From the NCBI RefSeq assembly GCF_905163445.1, contig NC_053195.1:9786501-9850500 (forward strand): 64,000 bases of DNA, written 5' to 3'. The DNA comes from Pararge aegeria (lineage: Eukaryota > Arthropoda > Insecta > Lepidoptera > Nymphalidae). The position numbers were made by a program, and so were the translations under genes. Shown in pieces: positions 1 to 12,084 of this stretch (its first letter is position 1; every line of letters begins with the position of its first letter). The notes below the pieces were generated by a model. That model ran no database searches, was not told where the DNA came from, and was given only the letters and a program-made list of their open reading frames with translations.

Positions 1-2463
1 CTAAAGAGCATCGTCCACTGACAGGATCAGGTGGGGCCAGATTTATGTAGGGCGGTTCTTCGAGAAATGTTATACGCATATGAAATTTTTCTGGAACACC
101 TTGAGGCGGTGTATGCAAGCCACCAGGCCACACTATATCTTTTATTACCAAGCGCTCTTTGGGATAAGAGTTCCATGTTCCGATTTCTTCCCAAACCAGC
201 TAAAATAATAATATAAAAGTTTGTAGTGCCTATTAGTATTATGCTAAATAAGCAATCGAATTCATTGTTTATTGTTAGTTACATTGTATGTAGACACAAT
301 TACAATAAATTGAAAATGTTTAGCAATGATAATAGTATTTTCAAGATATTAAATGAAGCTAATATAATTTCGGCTGTGGCCAGATCTTAGAATGGATCAT
401 TAGGTAGAATAATCAGATTATTCAGTGATCTGGATTGACCATATTATGATGTGTGCAGTAGTTATAGCGGTCAATGCTAAAATCCTGCCACGATATATAT
501 AATGATTACCTGATCACCAAGGGTTGGCCTGAGGTTCATAATTTTAAGTTCAGCTGCTCTCAGTTCTCCGTCAGGGGTAAATTCAATACTCGGTTTGCCA
601 GATTCGCCATCGACACTAACATTACGTAAATGCCGGTAAAATCTTTCACCAGTTGACCAACGTGCTTCTCCGGTGCCTTCTCCACTACAAGAAAGTCTAG
701 TTCCAAGAGGATATCGAATGTTCTCTGGTGCAGAAATGTAGGACTCTACGCCATACGCAAACACTTTAACTGCTGTTGCTATTTCGGCGATAATTGATGA
801 ACTCGATGTATCAAAATGTACGCCTAGAACGTTGTTTTAAGTTAAATTATTTGTATGAGACCATCTCAAAAGATTCTTATTTTGATAAATAAAGACAATG
901 CAGAATCGAAAAGTTCTTATTATAGCATAATTATAATTATTTCATTTCGTTTTGTTTAAATGGAAGTATCTTGAATTTAGAAGGTAATAAATTAGACTAC
1001 CAAAGTAACACTTTAGTCAACATACCTAGCATACCGACAGGAAACTTATTTGGTAACTGCATAGAACCAAGTACGCTTTGTGTTACAATCCAAACGAAAT
1101 TCTCGCCAGTTAGATGTAGATCTCCAGCCGATAATAGTATATCCGCTGCCTCTTCTCTAGTGGCGTATAATAGCATAACACGTGCTTCACTTGTGACTAG
1201 CTCATTCAAATCAGCTGCTTTTTTGACAACTACAGCGTTGAGTATCGTAAATTTGAATCGATCCTTAAAATATTAATTCGGTTAATTAGTAAGAAAATAT
1301 CATGAAATATGAAAGAAACAGAAAAACAAATCTTACTTGGAGGGCAGTGACTCTTTCACGCACAGCTTGTATAAAGTCGTCGTGGCCAGCAATAGCTGAA
1401 GTGACAACGCTAAACTGGTGCCATTTGTATCGCTCCAGTATTGATAACATTGCAGCAGTTTGGTGTTCGATCGTCGGTGCCAACTGAAGTCGCAACGATG
1501 CGTGGGACGCATGTTTTTCTAGGCCGCTGTTGTCTGCGTTCCATGCAATGACCTGAGTTGTGGAATGATGCCATCAAACAGTTGTTCCTATATAATAAAA
1601 TATATTCAAAGCATGGCACAGGAGTCTTAGATAACATTACCGGTATGCCAAGATATCCGGCGAGTTGTAGAAAATATTGTGCAGAGGCAGTAGACCGCCC
1701 GTATTGTTCATGATTCATAAGATAGAGTATAGCAGACACGTTGACTGCTAGAAATTCTTTACATAGCGAGTCCAAGATAGCTGAAAGCAGTTTACATATA
1801 ATTTTATACAAAATATTATTTAAAAACCTTATTCTTATTAAAACAAATATACATGCCATCTATTTTGTTTTTACTTCAATTCTTATTTAAATTTTCTATT
1901 AATATCACAATTTATTTCACACTATTTCAAAGCCTGAAAGGTACTGAAGAGAAAGATAAGGGGACGAATAATATGATTATGCGTGTCATGCACTTTTGCT
2001 GCATTCATACTTTAAAGGTCACTACAAGAGGTGTCGGAAGCGGAAACGGTTCATTCGTAATTGTTTTTAGGCACTTACACATAGGACTAGGCGTAAGGCC
2101 CTGCATAGAAAGCGTAATGTTTAGGCGCACTTGTGTGAAAAGTTTGAGTTTGCGCGGCAGTTTTGACAGAGCCGCCTTTTCGGCTCTAGTGTAATCGCGT
2201 GCACCGAAGGCCTTATGGGGCACGACGAGGGCGGCGGTGATGACACTGGGCGCGCGGGGCGCCTGCGGAGCGGGCGAAGTGCGCGGGCGACGCAACCCGT
2301 CGACGACGCCGATGCGCACGCCACCACCCCGCGCTGCTTCACGACCCCCCGCGCCCGTTGCACCGCCGCCCACCTTGATGCCACCGCCGCGCTCCGCCGC
2401 ACCGCTGGTAATCGCTAACGCGCCCAGCGCCGCCAACGCCATCAGCGCGACACGCGCCTGCAT
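1..2463 (-). CDS. Nmdar2: NMDA-type ionotropic glutamate receptor subunit 2, N-terminal part (partial gene)
   Basis: Glutamate-gated cation channel subunit of the neuronal plasma membrane. Six coding exons join in frame: 2463-2079, 1780-1641, 1552-1337, 1263-1026, 823-510 and 199-1, which continues off the window. Together they give about 497 residues. The ATG at 2463 is followed by a hydrophobic signal peptide (MQARVALMALAALGALA). A glycine/arginine-rich stretch comes next, then the amino-terminal domain with segments typical of the insect subunit, such as YLMNHEQYGRSTASAQYF and LERYKWHQFSVVTS. The last exon enters the S1 half of the ligand-binding domain (RLVIKDIVWPGG, RITFLEEPPYINLAPPDP). 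All junctions are GT-AG with matching phase. Not seen: the channel pore, S2, the C-terminal tail and any 5' noncoding exon. The subunit identity rests on recalled family sequence and is strong; NMDAR1 or a kainate receptor fits less well. Confidence 0.93.
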
Positions 2464-2974
2464 CTCCACTTTTGATGCTATAACAATATGTAAAATACAT
2501 TATACGGTCTCATGCCTTGATGCCTGAAATAAAGATTATTATTATTATAACTCTTTCCTCGTCCTTCAATATACCTACATGTAACACATTGAGAAAAAAA
2601 AACTTCAGCATTATTAGTCAAAGAAAGATATTATTATGCATTAGGCATCAGAGTCAGTACCATACCAGATAATTTATGTAATCCTCGTTTTGCCTTAAAT
2701 AAGCAAGGTTGAAAACTGTAATTTGGCGTTTCTCAGGGTACCTGCGCCAACTCATTTTTTCGAAAAAAAAATTTTTTACAACACTAATATTTTCAGACCT
2801 ACGACATTTATTTTATTATTAGTTTGATGTTCGAGTTTTAGATATCGTTATATTATAATAACTAATTATTATAGTTTTATTTAAGCAAGTAAATATGGAA
2901 TGTAAGATCAAGTAAGTTTTTATTTTTATTTTATATTTTTTCTTTATGCAGCGTCTACTTTCCACCTATATATA

Positions 2975-3110
2975 TAATGGCTTCGCACGCTCGCGTTGCC
3001 TTTAAAAGATCTCTTTTAGTGATAAGGCCGCCTTTGCACCTTAGCTCTAAGTTCATTACTTTTTTCTTTGTGTTTTGTTACAATATAGTTTTTCTATATA
3101 TCACTTTCTT
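2975..3110 (+). repeat. LINE 3'-UTR-like fragment
   Basis: The stretch containing TGATAAGGCCGCCTTTGCAC, followed by a T-rich run and TTTGTTACAATA, resembles the 3' untranslated tail of a common lepidopteran non-LTR retrotransposon. No coding part is attached. The assignment is from memory of the motif. Confidence 0.4.
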
Positions 3111-3454
3111 TAACGGTGAGTGGAGTTCTTTATAATGTTCTCAAGGTCGTGTGAAGTCCACCAATACGCACTTAGCCAGCGTGGTGGTCTTTTCTTTCAG
3201 AGAAGCCCATGCTCCATCACATCACGCACCCGTTATTTCGACTTGGTCGTTTTCACGAATTCGGATAATCAATGCAAAAAGTCTTTAAATCCGACTGATA
3301 CTTCCTGAGATTAGCGCATTCTCTATTTGAATTTTTAATATATAATTAAAAATTTAATTTAATATATAAATTTTATAAATAAAAAAACTTCAAAAAAGAA
3401 TAGAAGAGAATAATTTAATAAAGACTGGTAATTTCAGAGATTAGTACGCTCACG

Positions 3455-3710
3455 GAATTAGGAACATACAGAAACCACTTCACTTTTGTAATGTTTCTCG
3501 AACAGGTTAGTTACTTCACTCCATTTAGCAGTTGACGGTAATTATTTTACCTCTAATGTTCTAAACGTTTCCCATAAAAAGGGTAAAATGGGAAAAGTTT
3601 GTGAACTAGCAACAATACGCGGCTGTGAAGTGAGACGTGCGCGGGGCGTTTTTAATGTTTTTGGACACAATGCACTTCATGAAATAAAAGCTGAATGAGG
3701 GTTCTGTAGG
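3455..3710 (+). repeat. Dispersed repeat, copy 1 (partner at 40480-40705)
   Basis: About 240 bp align in the same order with 40480-40705. Shared blocks include CGAACAGG, GTTAGTNAC, CTAGCAACA, GAAGTGAGACGTG, GTTNTTGGACACAAT and, at the right end, GGTATGTTC. No open frame and no clear terminal repeats were seen, so the class (MITE, SINE or other) is not assigned. Confidence 0.6.
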
Positions 3711-4295
3711 TATGTTCGCAATTCTCTGAGTGCGATCAAAAAAACAATAAAACAAAAACTTTCAGATTTGTGGACTGTAATTTGGCGTATCACAGGGTAC
3801 TATACTGGGTATGTACCCGGTTGACCAAATGATAAAGAAGAATAAATATTTTGCTTTGATGCCAATTAGGATATCTGTGCTAGTATTAAGGTGCAGCGAG
3901 TATTATTGTAGAACAGATGACATACGTATATCTACGGGACTACCGAACATACCTACCTACATTAATAAGTTAAAATAAAACTTTGATAATCGCAGACTTT
4001 TAATTTTACATGCTTAAATATAAGTCCAGCAGCTCGGGTTATTTAAAAAAACTAACTGATGATCAAAATATCGACCATAAACAAAAATATACTAATCTAC
4101 ATGATACAGAAACAAATTACTGAACACTGCCTAGCAACCGATGAATCTTTTTATTAAGACATTACTTGCACTATAAAACAAAAGGTATCTCTTCTCTTAA
4201 CTTAAATAACTAATCATTTTAAACAACCGTACACTCAACCCTACGAGGACTTAGTCAAATAGTTACACCGAAATAGACGAATCATAATTTGTAGT

Positions 4296-4545
4296 TAAAA
4301 TTCTTTTATTTCAAGTAGGACTAAGTAGTTTATAAGCACTTTTGAAACGTCAAGTAAGTCTGTTTGTAGTGACTCTACCACCGGTTCGGAAGGCAGATTC
4401 CACTGAGAAGAGGCGGCCAGAAACTCAGCAGATTGCTATTTTATAGTTTAACAACCTTTGGAATTTATCTGTTTTGTGAGAGATGAGAGCGGAGTGGCAT
4501 GCTTCCAAGCAGGCTTGTCGATTATTTTTTCATTAAAGAACAGTC
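4296..4545 (-). mobile_element. Non-LTR retrotransposon 3'-end fragment (CR1/Jockey-like)
   Basis: Contains the hallmark stretch around AAGCACTTTTGAAACGTCAA and CTCTACCACCGGTTCGGAA, also present at 29985-30385, where the minus strand encodes the end of a reverse-transcriptase ORF. This copy is diverged and carries no open frame. Family placement is inferred from the related copy. Confidence 0.55.
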
Positions 4546-6263
4546 TAAACAGATGAAGAACGTATCGTGAAGCTAAAGAAACAAGTTGGATTCACATCGG
4601 ATGACAGGATGATGATGATGGCAAGTCTTAACTCTAGATTTTTTTTAATTTCTTCTTTTTCTTTTTTTGGTTTTGGGGTTGAGTTTTATCATATACATTG
4701 TTACGACACAATTTTTTTCAATGTAAATCTGTAAGTAAAGGCTCTTATCACAAATTTTCACGAAATTCTGTTAGAGCAGATAAGAGCATTATAAGTTTAT
4801 GTTAGTTTAAAGCATTAAATGGTTCATGGTTGGCTAAAGATAAGCGAACTAAAATCAGAAAGTATCTACTTAAGTACAACTTAGCGTTTAAACTATCATG
4901 AGTGGTATTAATATCTATGTACGAGCAAGTAGGTAAAATGCAAACGGACAGCCATTTTCACGCGTGAATTTTTGTCGGAGTATGCCCTACTAGCCTACCA
5001 TCTAGTTTTAAATCCATGCGTGGTCCTTATTCATAAGCTTGTTAGCGCGACATGGCAGAAAGTGAACTGCGCGTTTTGATACAAAAGTTTGTTGTTTGTT
5101 GTCACTGTATATCCATAGCCTTAGTACAAGAATTGCTCGCTCGCAATCGAAAAGTCGTTTTCGAGTGCTTTGTATCGTCTGAAACTCTGTATCGTGGAAG
5201 TAAAATGGACCTGATGGTACTCGATTTAGATTCGCAAATCATATACTTCTGATGTTCTCATTAGAAACGTCAAATCATAAGCTCAAGCAAATTTGAGCTT
5301 TAATTTAATTTGAATAGATCCATTTTCTTCTTAGTCGTTTCAGTCTTGACAGACTGGTCCTGGTCGTCATCTCGATCCATTTTACTCCGTTGTTTAAGTA
5401 TTTCCATTCTCGAAAAGGACTCCTCGATTGCTAGCGACCAAATCTCGTACTAAGGCTGTAGCTATTACCCTCCCTCGACAATATTCAGATGCGATTTTCG
5501 ATTTGCTAATGTGCGTTGAGGAATTATTCTGTCCTCAACGAACGTCACATTTAAGACTAAACGATACTTAATACATACACACATAAGTCTACCACCACTT
5601 ACGGTCCACATTGGTAGTTCAAGCATATATTTTGATCTATTAGCGTTCTATCGAAATGATAAGTTGCAAAGAAGGATATCAAAACGCAATTAAAGAACTT
5701 TGTCCGTGCAATGACGTTATGAAGACAAAAATAATCTATTATACTCTAACTTTAGCCACCAGTAGCTTTAAGATAGTAGGTAAGTACTTTTGCGGCGAAG
5801 AGAAACTTTTCTATACGCGTGTACCTACTACACAGCTCCTTGTGTTTTACGAGAGAGAATGGACTACTGTAACGTTAGCAGTTATTCAGAACTGTAACGT
5901 TAGCAAACTTTAAACGAATGACCCCATATAACTTGAAATTTTATAGTGTTAATCAGCTGTAAGCAACACACTTTTACAAGCAACGGCACTTATTGTATGG
6001 ACTATTAAACACTAAGCAAACTTTGATGTAGATAGAGAAGAACTATAGGTACTTAGTTAATAAGTTCATAAGTATCTACACTTTGATACCTTACTTGGGC
6101 TGAAGAGTCGTATATTTTAAAGCGTTGTTAGCGGCCATAATTATTGGGTTGATCCTCCAAATCAATCTATATATATATATATCCTCTCAGAAATTATCGT
6201 AGATTCGATAGTAGTTAGATCGTAGTTTAACACGATGTAAAAGTGAATTGGTAAACTTCGAAC

Positions 6264-6345
6264 TCTCACGCATGCAGGTTTCCTCACAAAGTTTTCCTTC
6301 GCCGCTAAGCTATTAATTTTCTTAAAACGCACATAACTTTGAATG
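6264..6345 (+). repeat. Lepidopteran GCAGGTTTCCTCAC-family repeat, partial
   Basis: Contains CACGCATGCAGGTTTCCTCA followed by a diverged GTTTTCCTTC block. The same family recurs near 23.45, 43.4, 52.3, 60.2 and 63.0 kb. Only the right end is preserved here. Confidence 0.55.
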
Positions 6346-6954
6346 GTTAGAGATGCGTGCAGCGTGCCGTGCCGTGTTGTTGAATTGTCCTGAAATAGAA
6401 CTGCCGAAGCCCTATCACCTCTTTCGCTTAAATTGTATTCATATTTTCAAGTAAGAACTTGATATGACCTCAGTCCAGTGCGGGAATGTAATATTTTCCT
6501 CTTGCGCTTTGGATAAAGAACGCCTGTTTTCCGAATGTGATATAAGAAATAGAAGATTGTTAAACGAGATGGAAAGCACCCTATTCACACCAGAGATGTT
6601 CGTTCGCAAGAGCTTGAAATGTAATGGAATAATTTGGGTGGTTTAAGTATTTAGTTTTATTTATGTTAACACACTATTCTTTTCTATTTTTTAACAAGTG
6701 TTTTTTGTTGTTTTACTTGTTTGTTCTCCTTCACGACCTAAGTAAGTAACCAATAAATTTTTTAGCACGGGTTTTGCTAAAAATCGTAATAAACTCAACA
6801 AATATTGTAAATACTTAGTAGGTATCTAATATTAGATACTAAAAAATAGTTAAATAGTTACAATAGTAATAATTTGGCAATCAATTTTCCAACTTAAACT
6901 ATAACTATATTAATAAAATTTATAAGTGAACAAGAATACTAAAAATATATATAA

Positions 6955-7012
6955 AAGAAAAAAAGTACAACCGAATTGAGAAATCCTTTTTTGTGAGTCG
7001 GTTAAAAAATGT
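6955..7012 (+). repeat. Short hairpin repeat with AACCGA/TCGGTT ends
   Basis: TACAACCGAATTGAGAA and a poly-T run are followed by GTCGGTTAA, so the ends form AACCGA/TCGGTT arms. The same arrangement recurs at 19937-19990. It is probably the terminus of a larger lepidopteran element; class not assigned. Confidence 0.45.
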
Positions 7013-7859
7013 TTCGACGACAAAAGGCACGAAACGATCGCTTAGAAGTGACCGCTTGATTTATTTTATCGATTTTAATATGTAGTATGATAACTACCTA
7101 TGTAGTTAAACAATTCTTCAAAGTTCACTTCAACAAACAATAATTCCAAGTGATCAACAACCTTGTTGTGACGATTTCCAATTCTAAAATTCCAAAGATT
7201 ACAACCAATAAGAGCAGCTATAAAATAGAAATAATGGAGAGGACGCGGTGGCAGGAAGCGTAGTTATTAAATTTATTGCTGTTCTCTGGGAACCGTCAGC
7301 CGTCGACATTAATGCCGTTTCAGGATATAAATCTAACTATAACGAATACTTATTGGCTTTACTCTCTCTTTGAAGAAATTGTTTAAGAGAAACAATAATT
7401 TCTCCCTCCTAAAAGATATGAATGTCTGTACATTAAAAAGGAAAACTTGTGTAGTAAAAACGATAGCGTATAAATTGTAATTCAGTTTTACATTTCATGT
7501 GTCTATTTATCTTAAAAAATACTCAGCAAGTGAATCTTTTCAACAACTTCCTAGTGTTAAGATTGCCTGGAAGAGTCTCGACCTATAATCTATAGCTATA
7601 TCCGCCTTTTTCCTAAGTGCGTCCAGTTAAAACTTACTTAATTAAAATTTTAATTTTGGAACCCGTACTATTACAGCATTATGTTACTGTGTATTGTACA
7701 CAACGTATATACATAGGTACAACTTAGTAGATACAACGAAAAATTTTGCTTTCCCCCTTGCCTTTACCAAACATAAAAAAAAATTGTCTAAGATAGGTAT
7801 AGGGGTAAAATAAGAGTGATAGAGTTGCCGATGCCCGACATCGGCTAGTGCTTATGTTG

Positions 7860-8170
7860 AAATTCTTACCTATAAGCGCGGTAAGCGGTGGTGGCCCTGG
7901 CAGCGGCGGCGGCGCGGCAGGGTGCTGTGAGCTATCCACATATACTATCAAGGCGGCTGGCCGACATGGGGTCGTTCTAGGACGGACAGTGGTGTGGCGC
8001 CGCAGCGGGAGTTCCACGCGTGTTTACGTAAGCGCCACGCCCCGAGCCACGCTCTGGCGGTAAGGGGCGCGGCGCGAAGCACCTCCGGTCGCCGAGCGCC
8101 GACTGACGCACCCTCATCCCTGCGCGCAGACCTCCACCGCGCTTGCGTTGATCACTTACAACCTCCACGC
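7860..8170. promoter_or_regulatory. GC-rich island, possible promoter or 5' noncoding exon
   Basis: About 300 bp of strongly GC- and CpG-rich sequence in AT-rich surroundings, about 5.5 kb upstream of the NMDA receptor start codon. Frames on both strands are open but give low-complexity Pro/Arg/Ala peptides with no known domain, so I do not call a gene. A consensus donor (GTAAGT on the minus strand, 8158-8153) lies at its right edge, and a plus-strand GTAAGC near 8029. A 5' noncoding exon or promoter of the NMDA receptor gene is one explanation; a decayed GC-rich transposon is another. Confidence 0.3.
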
Positions 8171-9644
8171 CTCCTGTTACATAATAACACTAAACGTCTA
8201 CAAAGCCCTGTTAAACTGGGCACAGATGACTCGTTTGTGACGGCCAGAAGCTGCGATTGTTCCACTAACTACTTCGTAAAAAGAACAAACGCTTTGTTTA
8301 AAGCACCGCACTGACTAATTAACGACACACGCCCTAACGCCTTTTCTACGGAACTAATTTCGGATTTTAATAGGACTATAAGTATTTGGGACAAGGTTAT
8401 TTTTTTTTTCGCTCCATATCGCTGATACCCAAAGTAGCCTACTATCGACCCCTAAGGTTCGTCGACGCAACGTCCTGCGACTTGCGAGGCGAGGGGTCCA
8501 TGACAGCAAAAATAATATGGAGCAAATGGGGGCAGGATAGTGATACTCGTTTTGAAACAGGTCGTGACTTTAACTTTGGATTTGCCTACATTAATTAAAT
8601 AGTTAGAAATTTAATATATTTGCAAAAGAGTTCGGGGACCCTTGCTAAGTATATATCACGAACGCTTCATATGTCTATAGCACTTGTTATTATTGAATTA
8701 TAGATCTACTTCATGTAGATAATTATTCGTCAGTAATACGCAATGTACAGCGAAAAATAATAAAAGAAGCAACATTCTTCCTTGTTTTTATTTCTTCTCT
8801 AAAGCCTATTTCCAATTCCTCATTGCCTTCAATCATCAATCTTACTATACCATAGTATACCTCTTTTATTTATATTATTATTTATTATCGTTTTATTGAT
8901 TTATATAAAACATAATTATAGATAATTTGTATTTAGCATTATTTTAGTAATTTATGTGTATTATGTGTATTTTTTATTTATGTAGCCTTTTTTATGTACC
9001 AAAAACCTAAGTATACCACGAATATATATTTATTACTTACTTACATTCGAGGGAAGCTGGGAGAAATCTCTATTGTAGGGATAAGCTACTCCATTGTACT
9101 TATTATAATATTTTGTTTAAAAATGTTTTTGTACAAGAACAATAAAAATAAATATATGTTTTTGGTTTATTGCAGGCGAAGATATGATCTAAAACAAAGT
9201 AGTAGCAAGAAAGAATTGAAAGTAAATCACCATATTTTATATCCCGGGGAATTTGCTCGCAATATACCCGCGTATAAACTGAAATCTATACCTACTTATA
9301 CTGTAAATTACAGTTTACATATTGCTTTAAAATTTCAATCGGGGACACCAAAACAGCTTATTATTTATTCAATTTTTGTCTGTCTGTCTATCTGACTAAC
9401 TACTAAATTTGGTATGATTGTAGCTGATAATCCTTAAGGTTTTTTTATTCTCGATAAACTGTAGGATCGGCGATGAAATATTTTGTCGATTTTACACTGT
9501 AACTATGTCATACCTGAGCCGATTTTAATAAATATTTTATTGCTTCCTAACTTCCTGAAGATCTGATCATTAAAGATTGAGGACAGAACTCCTTAGCAGA
9601 CTGCAGCAACTCTGGGTAGGTTGCTGCTATCTTACTTAAATTCA

Positions 9645-10215
9645 TTTAATACTAGCGGACCCGCGCGACTTCGTTCACGTATGAGTCTATCGAGAAGCTA
9701 GAATAGATGTGATGCTAACATCATAATCATTCTGGCTAGCTGTGTACCTACTATTATACGTGGTATACTGAGTTTGTTAGTTGTCATTATTATAGTTGAT
9801 ACATACACATCCATCCATACATCTATCCTCACGAACTTTCGCATTTATAATATTAGTAGGATGGTACGCATGAATTCGATCGTTATCCCGTATGCCTTGC
9901 TACTTGCTGTTATTTGTAAAGAGTTATGTCCTTTATCCGAGAATATTTATCAGACCTTCATTAAAATTAAACAATACATGCTTGATAGTAAGCACTTTGA
10001 AATAAAAAGTATACCACTATACAAAATTTTATTTAAATCCGTTCAGTAGTTTTCATGTGATGCCCGGACAGACAGACCGACACACAGACCAAATTAAATA
10101 AAATCTGTTTTGGACTCAGTATCGATTATAAAGCATCCCCCAGTCAAAATTTTCAAAATATATTAAATGTAGAGAAATTTCCAGTTACAGTTTTATTATA
10201 AGTATAGATTACTCA
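9645..10215 (+). repeat. Interspersed repeat (TTCGCATTTATAATATTAGTAGGAT family), copy 1
   Basis: Begins near ACTAGCGGACCCGCGCGACT and carries the block TTCGCATTTATAATATTAG, then CAGTAGTTTTCATGTGATGCCCGGACAG. It aligns in order with 12480-12965. Both copies contain cagacagaccga simple repeats. This is a common lepidopteran repeat whose class (SINE, Helitron or LINE tail) I cannot settle by eye. An open frame at 9774-10049 lies wholly inside it and is not a gene. Confidence 0.6.
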
Positions 10216-10249
10216 ATACTTACACTACTGCAACATATATCAATGCGGG

Positions 10250-10560
10250 AATTTACCTTGAAACCATTCATTTACTGACTTCAGTGAACGTTACTTACCC
10301 ATGGCCTTTTTTGGTGCATCTCATCGCTCGTGTATTAGCAATCATTTGTGATGGAGGAAGAAAAGTATCATAGGTAAAGTGAAGCCATAGTAGGACCTCG
10401 AAAGGGTAATTTTCAAGTGGCAATGTTGATTGTGAAAGTGTATCTGTCAGTTTGTTTGTTATCTAGGTTTGGTTCAACCTTTACATACGTCTGGCACAGA
10501 GATAGCTTGCATCCTTTGGTTATTTGTCTTGGTGGAAACGCTTTATGGCTACCTCTGTCC
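10250..10560 (+). repeat. Interspersed repeat ending in ATAGCTTGCATCC, copy 1
   Basis: Shares the block CCATTTACTGACTT with 12085 and 13075, the block GATTGTGAAAGT with 13190, and the block ATAGCTTGCATCC with 11189 and 13376. The ATAGCTTGCATCC block lies on both sides of the R1-type LINE remnant at 10560-11118, which suggests that LINE landed inside this repeat. Confidence 0.45.
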
Positions 10561-11118
10561 TTTTGGGCAGGACAGAGGTTATGTGAGACTCGTTTACCCA
10601 AACTAAAAACCACCACGCCCACGGCATGTTCCTCTCGTTGGCTTTAGTAGACGTCCGGGGAACCCGTTGTGTACTTCCCAGACGTCTCAACCGACCCAAC
10701 CGATTGACAGGCTAAGGAGGAGGACAGGTCAGGGAAAGCAGACGTGCGGCATATTCCCGCGATCTCTTTCCCCCCGTCTACGCCAGAGCGGATGTGCGTT
10801 TACACATTATTCACGCATCCGCTCCGCGGCCTCCTTCTGCGAGATAACTTCTTCACTGAAGTCAACCACGGCTTCCCAAGACCTCTCGTTGCTCAGAATG
10901 GCAAATACAACGCTGGGCGGCGAGAGGTCTCCATTTCCGCTACTAGAGTGCGGCGCTGAGGATCCCACCTGCGAAACTCCTCGAGGATGTGCTGTGCAGT
11001 GTTGTCCGCAGCACCGCACTCATGACACGACGGGGTCGGTTTCCTCCTCGCGCCACCGTGCAGGTAATGACCGAAACAGTCATGGTCTGTCATTACCTGC
11101 ATATGCCGGCATCATGCT
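10560..11118 (-). mobile_element. R1-clade non-LTR retrotransposon, 3'-end remnant
   Basis: On the minus strand, two overlapping frames hold the C-terminal end of an R1-type polyprotein. One reads DHDCFGHYLHGGARRKPTPS, then a C-x2-C...H zinc-like motif (CHECG...TAQHILEE), then WDPQRRTLVAEM. The other continues with SVVFAILSNERSWEAVVDF and ISQKEAAERMRE. Moving between frames requires a frameshift, so it is dead. Reverse transcriptase and endonuclease are absent, as in a 5'-truncated insertion. The clade call rests on the recalled CFGRYLH...C..CG...DTAQHTL signature. Confidence 0.75.
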
Positions 11119-12084
11119 TTCGCTGAATCTACTGGCCGAGGACTGAGCGGATGGGCGGCTCTATGGTGCGTTTGCCATAGAGGGCAACATAGCTTGCATC
11201 CTGGCAAAGGGTCTATAAAACCGTAACAAACTAAACTAATCATTGTTTTTTAAAATGTAAATGTTTACAAAAAACAAACAAATGAAACACCTTGTTACGA
11301 AAGAATACTTGACAAATTAGAAAAATAACAGGTAGATGAAATTGTGAATTCTCTTTGTTATAAGTATAAAAGAATGGTTGCAATCGTCGTAGAGGGTGCT
11401 AGAGTTTGAGCTTCTACTCAACATAAAACGTCAACTTTTTAATGCCACAATACCCGGCAAGAACAACACTTGTACAATTTTTTTTCAAATAGAATTTTAC
11501 ATTTACTTGGCCGACAAAAGACAGTCTCATCTAAGAGTCATTTTAGCAATAAGTATTTTTTAACACGAAGTGTCGTAAAAAATGAATAATTTGGTTTATG
11601 CAGACTTAATTCGCACTAATTTGAGAAACCAATTGATGGATTTTATCATAATACATTGTTGAATACAAACAAACAACAACTTGTGTAAATTAGCTGAAAG
11701 ATGATGATAATAAAGCTGCATCACGGTGGCCTAGAGGTCACCATGTTAGCATTAATTTTATGTGAAATTCATAAAATTGTAATGCCAAATCAGACTTTGG
11801 AAATCGCGTTATCCATCCCCTTGCCTCCGAGACCACGGTTACGCGAATGTCTCTAAAATTTTAGATATTAATTTTGAAACTACTGAACCGACTCCAATAA
11901 TTAGTTCATCATTCGAAATCTATTTTATCCAGAAGAACCACAGGTTATATTTTACTTATACCTATTGGCAAGTCTGAAAAAAAAACGCGCTAAGTGCGTT
12001 GATTACCTACATGTTAAATACTCTTTAGGTACCAACTACGAAATAATTGTAACTCACTGTACTAAATTATCTTCTAACTTCCAA

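Noticed and set aside
2215..2527. Plus-strand ORFs opposite NMDA receptor exon 1
   Set aside because: GC-rich shadows of the signal-peptide exon with no domain or splice support.
9774..10049. 91-codon plus-strand ORF
   Set aside because: It lies completely inside an interspersed repeat whose second copy (12480-12965) does not keep the frame.
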